NCBI GenBank assembly: GCA_002779605.1
Contig: PEWE01000030.1
Location: 124,001 to 188,000 of the forward strand
Reading direction: 5' to 3'
From: Zetaproteobacteria bacterium CG06_land_8_20_14_3_00_59_53
GTDB taxonomy: Bacteria > Pseudomonadota > Zetaproteobacteria > Mariprofundales > Mariprofundaceae
DNA: 64,000 nucleotides
In this document: piece after piece, positions 46,380-55,495 of the stretch
How positions within the stretch are numbered: the stretch's first letter is position 1
Layout of the letters: every line of letters starts with the position of its first letter
The notes under the pieces: generated by a model
The model's input: only the letters and a program-made list of their open reading frames with translations
Told to the model about the DNA's origin: nothing
The model's database searches: none
Program-made: the position numbers and the translations under genes

Positions 46380-46951
46380 ACCCTCAACCCCTCATGCAAC
46401 AAATCGATGACAGCCTGCAGCCTTTCCTCAAGCACATCCAGCGGCTCATGCATGAAGATCGGCACGCAGAACATGATGCTGGCCATGAAGATGGAGGCCG
46501 CAGAGCGCCTGGCGGGCTGACCGCGGAATTCGCCGCGCTCGATGCCGCGCTGCACGATGGCCTCCAGCCAGTCGATGGCGCGCTCGTCGTAGCGATTCAG
46601 CACATCGCGGTGACGCTCGGTGATCAGCTGCACCAGTTCATGCAGATGCGAACCGCCGCAACTGAAGGCATGCGTAAAACGCAGCCGGGCGAAAAGGTAC
46701 TGGCGCAACTGCTCGATGGCAGGAAGCAAGGTATCGGTGGCTGTTTCGCAGGCGATGGATTTTTCCTCCAGCTTCTGCTGCACACCGGCGATGGCGATGG
46801 CTTCCTTGCTTTCGAAATAGCGGTACACATTGCCGCTGCTCATGCCGCAATCGCCCGCAATCTCGGCGATGGTGGTCTTGCCGTAACCATAGTCGGTGAA
46901 GCGCCGCGCTGCGGCATCGAGAATCCGGATTCGAATACTGTCTTCCTGCAT
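46376..46951 (-). CDS. TetR-family repressor of the efflux operon
   Basis: 191 aa from ATG 46951 (MQEDSIRIRILDAAARRF). ATG 46966 and 47002 are also in frame and none has a strong ribosome site. N-terminal helix-turn-helix with YGYGKTTIAEIAGDCGMSSG and NVYRYFESKEAIA; the C-terminal ligand-binding part is variable. First gene of the operon, so autoregulation of the pump is likely. Confidence 0.93.
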   Translation of the reverse strand: MQEDSIRIRILDAAARRFTDYGYGKTTIAEIAGDCGMSSGNVYRYFESKEAIAIAGVQQKLEEKSIACETATDTLLPAIEQLRQYLFARLRFTHAFSCGGSHLHELVQLITERHRDVLNRYDERAIDWLEAIVQRGIERGEFRGQPARRSAASIFMASIMFCVPIFMHEPLDVLEERLQAVIDLLHEGLRV

Positions 46952-47050
46952 GGCGAGAGTGTACATGCCTGAAAAATGAACGCAAACGGAATTCTTCAAC
47001 ATTCACACAAAACATCTACGGGCTCATGGTGTGGCATCGTTCTTTCTTAA

Positions 47051-47075
47051 TGATAATCAACCAGTGCATACTGGT
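47051..47075. promoter_or_regulatory. 16-bp palindrome next to a Fur-like core
   Basis: ACCAGT-GCAT-ACTGGT (47060-47075) is a perfect inverted repeat between the divergent TetR and hemerythrin genes and a good operator candidate for TetR. Directly left of it, AATGATAATCA (about 47049-47059) equals the central 11 bases of the classic 19-bp Fur box, but the outer bases do not match. Confidence 0.5.
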
Positions 47076-47101
47076 GCAGCTCATGGCAAGGAGTCGCAAG
47101 C

Positions 47102-48562
47102 ATGATCCAGATATCCGAGATATTCCCGTGGGACGACAACTTCGGAACCGGGATTGAGATCATCGATGAACAGCACAAGAAGCTGGTCATGCTGGTCAAC
47201 AAGCTCGCCATGAAGATCGCCACCGACTCGGGCGAGCTGACCATCAACCAGGTACTCGATGAACTGACCGACTACACCATCTACCATTTTGACTCGGAAG
47301 AGAAAATCTGGCTGCAGTATCTGCCCGTCGACACATTGACCACGACGCACCAGGAAACCCATCGGGACTTCGTGGATGAGATCAGCAAGGCCAAGGGAGA
47401 ACTCGGCAATCTCAGCAATATCGAGATCATTGATGACGTGCTTTCCTTCCTCACCCACTGGCTGGCCTTTCATATCCTCGATACGGACAGACATATGGCA
47501 AAGATCATCATGGCCGTGCAACAGGGCATGACTGCAGAGCAGGCCAAGTCGCATGCGGCGGATGAGATGAGTGGCGGAACACGACTGCTGGTCGAGGCCA
47601 TCCTCAAGATGTACGACTCGCTCTCCTCTCGTACGCTGGATCTGATCCGCGAGATCGCGCAACGACAGCGCGCCGAGCAAAAGCTGCAACTCTCGAAGAA
47701 CGTCATCGACAGCAGCATGGAGGCCATTTTCATCACCGATGCCGATGGGCTGATCATCGATGCCAACCCGGCCTTTTGCAGCGATGTGGCCATCGATCCC
47801 GCACAACTCGCAGGCCGTGACATCCGAAGCATCAAGCCATCGTTATTTAACAGCCGTGAGGATGGAACCGACACATGGTCCCTGGCCAGAGATAATGGCC
47901 ACTGGGGCGGTGAAGTCGTGCTGATCAACGGACAGGGGGATTCGGAGGCCGTGTGGCTGACCTTATCCACCGTCAGGGATGCGCAGGAAAATATCGAGAA
48001 CTTCGCCGGCGTACTCACCTCCATCTCGCAACTGATCCAGCGGCAGCATGTTCTGGAGCTGGAAGTGAACCACGACAGGCTCACCGGCCTTCCCAACCGG
48101 CGTCTGCTTGAAGACCGCCTGAAGCTCGCCATCGCCCACCATGCGCGGAACAAACGACTTCTGGCTGTCTGCTTCATCGATCTGGACGGATTCAAGGCGG
48201 TGAACGACACACTGGGCCACGATGCCGGCGACGAATTGCTGCGTGTTGTTTCCCGTCGGTTATCCGACCTGCTGCGGTCGGAAGACACTGTCGCCAGACT
48301 GGGCGGAGACGAATTCGTCATCCTGCTCGGCGATCTGGTCAGCAAAGAAGATATTGAACCCCTGCTCGGCAGGATCTTGAACACGATCGAACAACCCATC
48401 CCGATCGGGCCCGATGAGGCTCATGTTTCCGCCAGTATCGGCGTCACCCTGTATCCCGCAGATAACAGCACACCGGAAGGCCTGCTGAAACATGCTGACG
48501 AGGCGATGTATGCCGCCAAGCATGCCGGCAAGTCCCGCCACCATGTATGGTCCGACGGGTGA
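47102..48562 (+). CDS. Hemerythrin-PAS-GGDEF diguanylate cyclase
   Basis: 486 aa, AAGGAG 8 bases before ATG 47102. Residues 1-140: bacteriohemerythrin with all seven diiron ligands in place (His25, His62, Glu66, His83, His87, His124, Asp129). Residues about 195-310: a PAS-like sensor (SMEAIFITDADGLIIDANPA). Residues 325-486: GGDEF domain with the intact motif GGDEF (401-405) and a product-inhibition site RSED (392-395). This predicts c-di-GMP synthesis tuned by oxygen or redox state at the diiron site, a plausible switch between attached and free life near an oxygen gradient. Cytoplasmic; no membrane segment. Confidence 0.95.
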   Translation: MIQISEIFPWDDNFGTGIEIIDEQHKKLVMLVNKLAMKIATDSGELTINQVLDELTDYTIYHFDSEEKIWLQYLPVDTLTTTHQETHRDFVDEISKAKGELGNLSNIEIIDDVLSFLTHWLAFHILDTDRHMAKIIMAVQQGMTAEQAKSHAADEMSGGTRLLVEAILKMYDSLSSRTLDLIREIAQRQRAEQKLQLSKNVIDSSMEAIFITDADGLIIDANPAFCSDVAIDPAQLAGRDIRSIKPSLFNSREDGTDTWSLARDNGHWGGEVVLINGQGDSEAVWLTLSTVRDAQENIENFAGVLTSISQLIQRQHVLELEVNHDRLTGLPNRRLLEDRLKLAIAHHARNKRLLAVCFIDLDGFKAVNDTLGHDAGDELLRVVSRRLSDLLRSEDTVARLGGDEFVILLGDLVSKEDIEPLLGRILNTIEQPIPIGPDEAHVSASIGVTLYPADNSTPEGLLKHADEAMYAAKHAGKSRHHVWSDG

Positions 48563-48642
48563 TATACAAAACCGCCCATAGCCATCATTGCCTGTAAGTC
48601 CGTACACTCGACAGCCGACCAAGGGCTGAACAGGAGCTTGCA

Positions 48643-49062
48643 ATGCGAACATGGAAAAATCCGGACGACGATGAATTGCGCGCGTTATTGCAAACGTCCA
48701 GAACCATCGCCGTGGTCGGCTGCCATCCCGATCCGGACCGCGCCAGCCACCGCATCGCGGCCTTCCTGATCGAGCAGGGTTACAACGTCATCCCCGTGCA
48801 TCCGCAAGCGGACACCATCCTGGGCTGCAAGGTGTACCCCGCACTGGCCGACATCCCCGAAGCGGTGGACATCGTGAACGTGTTCCGCAAGCCGGAGTCC
48901 ACTCCGCCCGTCGCCGAAGCCGCCGTCTCCATCCACGCCAAAGCCCTGTGGCTGCAACAGGGTATCGTCAACGAGGATGCATACAAAGTCGCCACCGCAG
49001 GCAACCTGACCTGCATCATGGACCTGTGTATCGCCACCATGCACCGCCTGCTGCTGCGCTGA
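48643..49062 (+). CDS. CoA-binding domain protein (YccU-like)
   Basis: 139 aa, AGGAG 6 bases before ATG. CoA_binding_2 Rossmann domain: TIAVVGCHPDPDRASHRIAA, YNVIPVHPQ, VDIVNVFRKPE and ALWLQQGI. Stand-alone small versions of this domain bind CoA in structures. The cellular role is unknown. Confidence 0.93.
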   Translation: MRTWKNPDDDELRALLQTSRTIAVVGCHPDPDRASHRIAAFLIEQGYNVIPVHPQADTILGCKVYPALADIPEAVDIVNVFRKPESTPPVAEAAVSIHAKALWLQQGIVNEDAYKVATAGNLTCIMDLCIATMHRLLLR

Positions 49063-49140
49063 TACCCATCCGGTGACCTTGCTTAAAAGGGTAGTGCCCT
49101 ATTCAGTGATGTTCCTTTCGTTCATGGATGGGAATGAAAA

Positions 49141-49170
49141 TTTCCTTGCGCCTTAGGAATGGCAAGGAGA
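49141..49170. repeat. Stem-loop in the gap after the CoA-binding gene
   Basis: TTTCCTTGC / GCAAGGAGA can form a 9-bp stem with one G-T pair around a 12-base loop. No T-run, so not a typical terminator. The 168-base gap (49063-49230) shows nothing else I can call. Confidence 0.45.
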
Positions 49171-49230
49171 AATGGTAAGGCCCAAGGTGGGTTGTAACGG
49201 ACAAGCCATGAATGCTGCAATCACTGCGGT

Positions 49231-49737
49231 CTAGGTTTGACTACGCTCGGGCAAAACCCAATCCGGGCGCGGGTAGTGGCAGGTATAGCCGCCGGGAGTC
49301 AGCTGCAGATAATCCTGATGCTCAGGCTCGGCTTCCCAGAAATCCCCCACGGGTTCAACCTGCGTCACCACCTTGCCCGGCCACAGGCCGCTGGCATTCA
49401 CATCGGCAATGGTCTCTTCGGCCACCTGCTTCTGTTGTTCATTGGTATAATAAATAGCAGAGCGATAGGACAAGCCGACATCATTGCCCTGCCGGTTCAC
49501 CGTGGTCGGGTCGTGAATCCGGAAAAAGAACTCCAGCAGCTTGCGATACGATAACACTTCAGCATCAAAGATGATCTCAATGCCCTCGGCATGGGTGCCA
49601 TGATTGCGATAGGTGGCATGGGGAACATCACCACCCGTATACCCCACCCTGGTAGAAATCACACCGGGTATTTTGCGGATCAGATCCTGCATACCCCAGA
49701 AACATCCCCCTGCCAAAACCGCGCGCTGATGCATCAT
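49231..49737 (-). CDS. msrA: Peptide-methionine (S)-S-oxide reductase
   Basis: Repairs oxidised methionine. 168 aa. Active site GGCFWGMQ with the nucleophilic Cys12, then [30 protein letters not shown] and the C-terminal YPRPDW. No signal peptide, so cytoplasmic. Starts with two Met codons (49737 or 49734). Alone on its strand. Confidence 0.96.
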   Translation of the reverse strand: MMHQRAVLAGGCFWGMQDLIRKIPGVISTRVGYTGGDVPHATYRNHGTHAEGIEIIFDAEVLSYRKLLEFFFRIHDPTTVNRQGNDVGLSYRSAIYYTNEQQKQVAEETIADVNASGLWPGKVVTQVEPVGDFWEAEPEHQDYLQLTPGGYTCHYPRPDWVLPERSQT

Positions 49738-49988
49738 CTGCTTACCGTCCTTAGAGTCGAATGACTATCCTGCCGCCAAAAGAGAAATAGGAGCAAGTTA
49801 TGCTTTCCGGTTTCTGCATATTGCACCAGCACTGGATTCATTTCAGGTTATGAAAAGTAGCTAGCAGTCCGTCGGACTTGATTCGCGCCATATACTTATG
49901 TCACTTCTGATTACCAGATGATCTTCCGGCAACCATTCATCCAGTGACGAAGGCAATCAATACGACGTACCGCGATCCAGTGAAGAAA
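49738..49988. other. Intergenic space between msrA and pdh terminator
   Basis: This contains AGTCCGTCGGACT (49866-49878), a perfect 6-1-6 palindrome, and a 17-codon plus-strand frame at 49800 behind AGGAG. Neither is enough for a gene or element call. Possibly remnant DNA. Confidence 0.4.
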
Positions 49989-50014
49989 GTAAAAAAGGGG
50001 AGCCGAAGCTCCCC
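49989..50014 (-). terminator. Rho-independent terminator of the pdh operon
   Basis: On the minus strand GGGGAGC-TTCG-GCTCCCC followed by six T, 24 bases after the lpd stop. Perfect 7-bp stem with UUCG loop. Confidence 0.95.
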
Positions 50015-50037
50015 TGTTAAACGTGATTCTAAATCAC

Positions 50038-51852
50038 TCAGATGTGAATCGCGCGACCTTCGGAATCAAGCACTGATTCGTGGATCATCTCGGAGAGCGT
50101 CGGATGCGGGAACATATGATGTGCGATTTCCGCTTCTGTGGTTTCGAAGGTACGGGCCAGTTGCAGGGAGACGATAAGCTCCGTGGCTTCGGCACCCACA
50201 ATATGCGCCCCCAGAAGTTCACCGGTCTCGGCGTGGAAGATGGTCTTCACCATGCCCTCGGTCTCAGCCAGACCCATGGCCTTGCCGTTCGGGGCATAGG
50301 ACATGCGGCCGATCTTCACAGGGATGCCCTCTTCCTTGCACTGGTTCTCGGTCTTGCCGCATGAACCGACCTGCGGCTGGCAGTAGGTGCAACCCGGCAC
50401 ATTACCGTAATCCACCTTGTGCGGATGACCGCCGGCGATGGCCTCGACGCAAACGATGCCTTCATGCGATGCCACATGCGCCAGAGCCGGCGCACCGACC
50501 ACGTCCCCGATGGCATACACGCCAGGATGATCGGTACGATACCAGTCATCCACGGCGATGGTGTTGCGCTCGATCTGCATGGAGGTGTTCTCGGCGCCGA
50601 TATTTTCCGTATTGCCGATCACGCCGACTGCGACCAGCACGCAATCTCCCTCGATGGTTTCAACCTTACCCTTGGCCTCGTATTCGACGACACCCTTGGT
50701 CTTCACCTTTTTGGCGGACTTCACCATCGCGCCGGTGATGATCTTGATGCCGTTCTTTTTAAACGAACGGTCCACCACCCTGGATATCTCATGATCCTCC
50801 AGCGGCAGGATCTGCGGGGCGGCCTCGATGACTGTCACCTCGGAACCCATGGCATTGTAGAAATAGGCGAACTCCATGCCGATGGCACCGGAACCGATGA
50901 CCAGCAGCTTCTTCGGCAGCTTCTCCATGGAAAGGGCTTTCTTGTAGGTGATGACGGTTTCGCCGTCCACTTCCATGCCGGGGAAGGCACGTGCGCGCGC
51001 GCCGGTCGCCACGATCACATGTTTCGCGGTGACCTGTTTTTCGGCACCGTCTGCGCCCTTGACCATCAGCTTGTTGCCGGCGGCGAAGGATGCGAAGCCC
51101 TCGATATGGGTGATCTTATTCTTCTTGAACAGGAAGCTGATACCGCCGGAGAGCTTGTTGGCGATGCCACGGCTGCGCGCGATTGCCGCATCCAGATCCG
51201 GCTTGGTCTTGTTCACGCCGATGCCCAGCTCGTCGCCGTGGTGCTCGATGACATTGATGATCTCGGCGGTGCGCAGCAGGGCCTTGGTCGGGATACAACC
51301 CCAGTTCAGGCAGATGCCGCCCAGATGGGTGGACTCGATGCAGGCGACCTTCAGGCCGAGCTGCGCGGCGCGGATGGCGGCCACATAACCGCCGGGGCCT
51401 GCGCCGATCACCACCACATCGTATTCGCCATCGGCATTGAACACGCCTGCAGGCTTCAGATTCAGTTCGTGTTCGTCATCCTCATGCGCAGGAGCGGCAG
51501 CCAGTGTTTCCACGACCTGCTGCGGCGATACGGGCGCTTCTGCGGCCGGTGCCGCGGCAGGCGCGGCAGCCATGGCGCTGCCATCCGGCATGTAGTCCGC
51601 GGGGATATCCTCTCCGTCTTCGGCGATCACCGCGATCGGTGCACCCACCGTGACCAGCGAGCCTTCCGGCGCGAGGATCTTGTGCAGCACACCTTCATCG
51701 ACGACCTCCATCTCCATGGTGGCCTTGTCGGTCTCTACCTCAGCCATCACCTCGCCGGAGGAAAGCTCATCGCCTTCCTTCTTCAGCCAGCGGACAATCT
51801 TGCCCTCGGTCATGGTCGGTGAAAGCTGGGTCATGTAAACGTCAATCGGCAT
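50038..51852 (-). CDS. lpd: Dihydrolipoyl dehydrogenase (E3) with N-terminal lipoyl domain
   Basis: FAD enzyme that reoxidises dihydrolipoamide with NAD+ in the pyruvate dehydrogenase complex. 604 aa, longer than the usual ~470 because residues 1-90 are a lipoyl domain (lysine 43 in ETDKATMEMEV) and a Pro, Ala-rich linker to about 125. Then FAD loop IGAGPGGYVAAI (149-160), redox cysteines 181 and 186 (CLNWGCIPTK), NAD domain GSGAIGMEFAYF and the C-terminal catalytic HPTLSEMIHE. An additional Cys-rich loop GCTYCQPQVGSCG lies in the interface domain. GAGGA lies 5 bases before ATG. Last gene of the operon. Confidence 0.96.
   Translation of the reverse strand: MPIDVYMTQLSPTMTEGKIVRWLKKEGDELSSGEVMAEVETDKATMEMEVVDEGVLHKILAPEGSLVTVGAPIAVIAEDGEDIPADYMPDGSAMAAAPAAAPAAEAPVSPQQVVETLAAAPAHEDDEHELNLKPAGVFNADGEYDVVVIGAGPGGYVAAIRAAQLGLKVACIESTHLGGICLNWGCIPTKALLRTAEIINVIEHHGDELGIGVNKTKPDLDAAIARSRGIANKLSGGISFLFKKNKITHIEGFASFAAGNKLMVKGADGAEKQVTAKHVIVATGARARAFPGMEVDGETVITYKKALSMEKLPKKLLVIGSGAIGMEFAYFYNAMGSEVTVIEAAPQILPLEDHEISRVVDRSFKKNGIKIITGAMVKSAKKVKTKGVVEYEAKGKVETIEGDCVLVAVGVIGNTENIGAENTSMQIERNTIAVDDWYRTDHPGVYAIGDVVGAPALAHVASHEGIVCVEAIAGGHPHKVDYGNVPGCTYCQPQVGSCGKTENQCKEEGIPVKIGRMSYAPNGKAMGLAETEGMVKTIFHAETGELLGAHIVGAEATELIVSLQLARTFETTEAEIAHHMFPHPTLSEMIHESVLDSEGRAIHI
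51590..51852 (-). repeat. Lipoyl-domain DNA repeat, copy in lpd
   Basis: Codes residues 1 to about 88 of E3. It matches the copy at 52966-53228 closely in both protein and DNA: long identical runs such as ATCTTGCCCTCGGTCATGGTCGG on the plus strand are shared in part, and the ribosome site (GAGGAT plus AT-rich spacer) is alike. Points to duplication or gene conversion. Confidence 0.8.
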
Positions 51853-51917
51853 AATGAATCCTCAATAGCTTGTCCGCGAAATCGCACGGGCCGAGCCCAT
51901 GCGTCCGCAGTGTTGTG

Positions 51918-53228
51918 TTAGATCAGCACGCTGGCGGGGGTTTCGATGTGCTTCTTCAGCGCGGCAAGGAATTCGGCACCCACGGCCCCGTCCACCACAC
52001 GGTGGTCGCAGGACAGTGTCAGGCTCATCATCTTCTTCACCACCACCTGGCCGTTCTCCACCACGGCGCGGTCTTCAGTGCCGCCCACGGCCAGAATCGC
52101 ACCCTCGGGCGGATTGACGATGGCCGAGAACTTCTTAATGCCGTACATCCCCAGATTGGAGATTGAGAAGGTGCCGCCGGTATATTCCTCGGGCTTGAGT
52201 GCGCCTTGGCGTGCCTTGGTAGCCAGCTCCTTCACTTCGTTGGAAATCTCCACGATGCCCTTCTGCTCGGCGAAACGCACTACCGGCGTGATCAGCCCGC
52301 CGTTGATGGCCACGGCCACCGAGATATGCGTGTGCTTGTGCTGCAGGGTATGCGTATCGGTCCACGAGGCATTGGCCGCCGGCACATCGACCAGCGCCTT
52401 GGAAACGGCCTTGATGATGAAATCGTTCACCGAAAGCTTGAACGAACCGTTGGCCGCCTCATTGAGCTGCGCACGCAGGTCCATCAGGCGATCCATGGCG
52501 GCATCGATGGTCAGATAGAAATGCGGCACATGCTGCTTGGATTCGGTCAGACGACGGGCAATGGCTTTGCGCATCATGGAATTCTCGACGCGCTCGTACT
52601 CGTCCTCATGATAGGGCATGGGGCCTGCCGGCAACGGACGAACCGGAGGAGCGACAAAGCCGGCCGCGCCGGCGCCGAGGCTGATGCCGCGCTTACCGGC
52701 CATATCCACATCGGCCTTGGTGATGCGTCCGCCGGGGCCGGTGCCGGTGATGGCTGCCAGATTGATACCCTTCTGTTTGGCCAGCCTGCGGGCCAGCGGG
52801 CTTGCCTTGATGCGACCGCCACGGGGCGCGGGGGCCGGAGCCACAGGATCTGATGCAGCCACAGGTGCAGGCGCTGCTGCAGGAGCGGGGGCAGCTGCGG
52901 CTGCAACAGCTGCAGGGGCCGGCTGTGCGGCAGGTGCCTCAGCTTGCTGCTTGCCGGCATCCGGCTTGTAATCGGCAGGAATCTCTTCGCCGTCATCGGC
53001 GATCACCGCGATCGGCTGTCCGACCGGAACCAGCGAGCCTTCCGGAGCAAGGATGGCGTGCAGCACGCCTTCATCAACGACCTCCATCTCCATGGTCGCC
53101 TTGTCGGTTTCCACCTCGGCCATCACATCGCCGGAGGTCAGCGTGTCGCCTTCCTTCTTCAACCAGCGGGCAATCTTGCCCTCGGTCATGGTCGGCGACA
53201 GCTGGGTCATAAATACATCAATCGGCAT
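51918..53228 (-). CDS. aceF: Dihydrolipoyllysine acetyltransferase (E2 of pyruvate dehydrogenase)
   Basis: Core of the PDH complex; passes acetyl groups from lipoamide to CoA. 436 aa: one lipoyl domain (1-88, Lys43), an Ala, Pro-rich linker (about 93-133), a peripheral-subunit-binding domain (KASPLARRLAKQKGINLAAI) and the catalytic domain ending with CDHRVVDGAVGAEFL, with active His and Asp. Short form with a single lipoyl domain, as in alpha-proteobacteria and mitochondria, consistent with the E1 alpha/beta type in this operon. GAGGA before ATG 53228. Confidence 0.96.
   Translation of the reverse strand: MPIDVFMTQLSPTMTEGKIARWLKKEGDTLTSGDVMAEVETDKATMEMEVVDEGVLHAILAPEGSLVPVGQPIAVIADDGEEIPADYKPDAGKQQAEAPAAQPAPAAVAAAAAPAPAAAPAPVAASDPVAPAPAPRGGRIKASPLARRLAKQKGINLAAITGTGPGGRITKADVDMAGKRGISLGAGAAGFVAPPVRPLPAGPMPYHEDEYERVENSMMRKAIARRLTESKQHVPHFYLTIDAAMDRLMDLRAQLNEAANGSFKLSVNDFIIKAVSKALVDVPAANASWTDTHTLQHKHTHISVAVAINGGLITPVVRFAEQKGIVEISNEVKELATKARQGALKPEEYTGGTFSISNLGMYGIKKFSAIVNPPEGAILAVGGTEDRAVVENGQVVVKKMMSLTLSCDHRVVDGAVGAEFLAALKKHIETPASVLI
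52966..53228 (-). repeat. Lipoyl-domain DNA repeat, copy in aceF
   Basis: Codes residues 1-88 of E2. Partner of the repeat at 51590-51852, about 1.4 kb away in direct orientation. Differences fall mostly at third codon positions, so selection on the protein is also at work. Confidence 0.8.
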
Positions 53229-53314
53229 AATTTATCCTCGGTCCCTTTGACCACGAAGGGAGCGAAGCGGTTTACCGGACTTCATATCCCTGGTGGTGAA
53301 CAGAATGTCTGTTA

Positions 53315-54301
53315 TCAGGCGCGGTGGCAGACCACGCGGGCGGCTTCAACGATGTCGGCCACACTGGGCAGCGTCATGCGCTCAAGATTGGCGGCATAGG
53401 CCATCGGCACATCCTTGCCGGTGACGCGCGCCACCGGGGCATCCAGATGATCGAAACCCTTCTCCATGATGCGTGCCGAGATCTCGGCGCCGATACCGGC
53501 AAAACGCCAGCCTTCTTCGGCCACCACGCAACGATTGGTCTTGGCCACCGAGGTCAGGATGGTGTTCTCATCCAGCGGCTTGATGGTGCGCGGATCGATG
53601 ATCTCGGCCTGAATACCCTGCCTGGCCAGTTCTTCGGCCGCCTGCAATGCAAAGCCGGTCATGCGCGAATGCGCCACGATGGTCACATCCGAGCCGGCGC
53701 GTTTGATGTCGGCCTTGCCCAGCGGAATGATGTATTCCTCATCCGGCACTTCGCCGATATCACCGTAATTGATCTCGTTCTCGATGAAGCAGACGGTATC
53801 GTTGTCACGGATCGCCGCTTTCAGCAGACCCTTGGCATCGGCCGGATTGGAAGGCATCACGACCTTCAGGCCCGGCACGTTGGCCAGCCAGTTCTCCAGC
53901 GACTGCGAATGCTGCGAACCCACGCGCGCGGCAGAGCCGCCCGCGCCGCGAAACACCATCGGCACGCTGTACTGACCGGCCGACATATACTTCATCTTGG
54001 CAGCTGCGTTGACGATCTGGTCGAGTGCCAGAATCGCAAAGTTCCAGGTCATGAATTCGATGATCGGACGAAGTCCTGCCATCGCGGCACCCACGCCGAG
54101 ACCGGCAAAGCCAAGCTCGGTGATCGGCGTATCGATCACACGCTTCGGACCGAACTTCTCCAGCATGCCCTGACTGACCTTGTAGGCGCCGTTGTATTCG
54201 GCCACCTCTTCACCCATCAGGAAGACGCGCTCGTCGCGCGCCATTTCCTCGCACATGGCCTGATTCAATGCTTCACGGTATGTGATTTTCGACATGCTCA
54301 A
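53315..54301 (-). CDS. pdhB: Pyruvate dehydrogenase E1 subunit beta
   Basis: 328 aa. With PdhA forms the thiamin-diphosphate decarboxylase. Visible: N-terminal ITYREALNQAMCEEMARDER, GFAGLGVGAAMAGLRPI, HSQSLENWLANVPGLKVVMP and the C-terminal half with AEEGWRFAGIGAEIS. ATG overlaps pdhA stop by 4 bases. An 86-base gap separates it from aceF. Confidence 0.96.
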   Translation of the reverse strand: MSMSKITYREALNQAMCEEMARDERVFLMGEEVAEYNGAYKVSQGMLEKFGPKRVIDTPITELGFAGLGVGAAMAGLRPIIEFMTWNFAILALDQIVNAAAKMKYMSAGQYSVPMVFRGAGGSAARVGSQHSQSLENWLANVPGLKVVMPSNPADAKGLLKAAIRDNDTVCFIENEINYGDIGEVPDEEYIIPLGKADIKRAGSDVTIVAHSRMTGFALQAAEELARQGIQAEIIDPRTIKPLDENTILTSVAKTNRCVVAEEGWRFAGIGAEISARIMEKGFDHLDAPVARVTGKDVPMAYAANLERMTLPSVADIVEAARVVCHRA

Positions 54302-55359
54302 CCCACCTGTCCGGGATAGGGATACGCACCCTCAATCGGATCGGTATACACATCCGTCCAGATTTCTGCGGCGTCGGGCTCCGGCATATCCTCGGCAGCC
54401 TTGGCAATTTCGGCGACCTGCTTCTTGATGTCGCGGTCCTTGTCTTTGAAATCGGCTTCTGTAGCCAGACCTGCTTCGATCATCTGCACCTGCAGACGGG
54501 CGATCGGGTCGCGCCCGGTACGCCATTCGTCCACTTCCTGACGCGAACGGTAGGTCGCCGGATCGGACATCGAATGGCCACGGTAACGATAGGTGATGGC
54601 CTCGACAATGATCGGACCTTCACCGGAACGGGCATGCTCGATGGCTTCGCTCATCTTGCGCTCCACTTCCAGCACATCCATACCGTCGATATGCATGCCC
54701 GGCACCTTGAAGGAGATACCGCGCTTGAACAGATGGGTTTCCGCCGAGGCGCGGGAAAGCGAGGTGCCCATGGCGTACTGATTGTTTTCCACCACGAACA
54801 CGACCGGCAACTTCCACAGCGAGGCCATGTTCAACGATTCGTACACCGCGCCCTGATTGATGGCGCCGTCGCCCATGAAACACAGGGTGACGCGCCCGTC
54901 GTCGCGGTAGCGGGAGGCGAAGCCGAAGCCCAGCCCGATCGGCACCTGCTCGCCGACGATACCGTTACCGCCCGCGAAGTTCAGGTTGGAGTCGAACATA
55001 TGCATCGAACCACCCTTGCCCTTCACGATGCCGCCTGCGCGACCGAGCAGCTCGGCCATGATGGCTGTCGGATCGGCACCACGCGCCAGAATATGGCCGT
55101 GATCGCGATAGCCGGTCATCATGTAGTCGGTCGGCTGCGCGGCATGTTCCACACCCACACACACAGCTTCCTGGCCGTTGCAAAGATGGCAGAAGCCACC
55201 GATTTTTTTCAGGCCGTAGAGCTGCCCCGCCTTCTCTTCGAAACGGCGGATGAACAGCATGGAATCGTGCATGGCGTGCAGGGTTTCGGCGCTGTAGTCG
55301 CGACCTTCGTGGGTCAGGCCCGGAGCGGCCTTGGATGTCTTGCTTTGTTTCGCGGACAT
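54298..55359 (-). CDS. pdhA: Pyruvate dehydrogenase E1 subunit alpha
   Basis: 353 aa from ATG 55359 (MSAKQSKTSKAAPGLTHEGR), AGGGAG 6 bases upstream. Thiamin-diphosphate motif GDGAINQGAVYESLNMASLW ending in the Asn pair (VENNQYAMGTS); phosphorylation-loop region YRYRGHSMSDPATYRSRQEV. First gene of pdhA-pdhB-aceF-lpd. Makes acetyl-CoA from pyruvate with NAD+ as acceptor. Confidence 0.96.
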   Translation of the reverse strand: MSAKQSKTSKAAPGLTHEGRDYSAETLHAMHDSMLFIRRFEEKAGQLYGLKKIGGFCHLCNGQEAVCVGVEHAAQPTDYMMTGYRDHGHILARGADPTAIMAELLGRAGGIVKGKGGSMHMFDSNLNFAGGNGIVGEQVPIGLGFGFASRYRDDGRVTLCFMGDGAINQGAVYESLNMASLWKLPVVFVVENNQYAMGTSLSRASAETHLFKRGISFKVPGMHIDGMDVLEVERKMSEAIEHARSGEGPIIVEAITYRYRGHSMSDPATYRSRQEVDEWRTGRDPIARLQVQMIEAGLATEADFKDKDRDIKKQVAEIAKAAEDMPEPDAAEIWTDVYTDPIEGAYPYPGQVG

Positions 55360-55495
55360 GAACACTCCCTGTAAGCTTTGGGGGCGCATCATGCCTCACC
55401 GGAATCACAGCGGCAACCTGAGTTGAAAAAAGGAATATCCATAATTGCGACAAGGATCACAGTTTTTGGCCGCTCCATGGACATATTGAGCCTTC

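Noticed and set aside
49800-49853. 17-codon frame behind AGGAG after msrA
   Set aside because: Too short, no recognisable pattern. The ribosome-like site alone is not enough; it may be a relic.
49866-49878. Palindrome AGTCCGTCGGACT as an insertion-sequence end
   Set aside because: Only one copy is visible and no transposase or target duplication is nearby.
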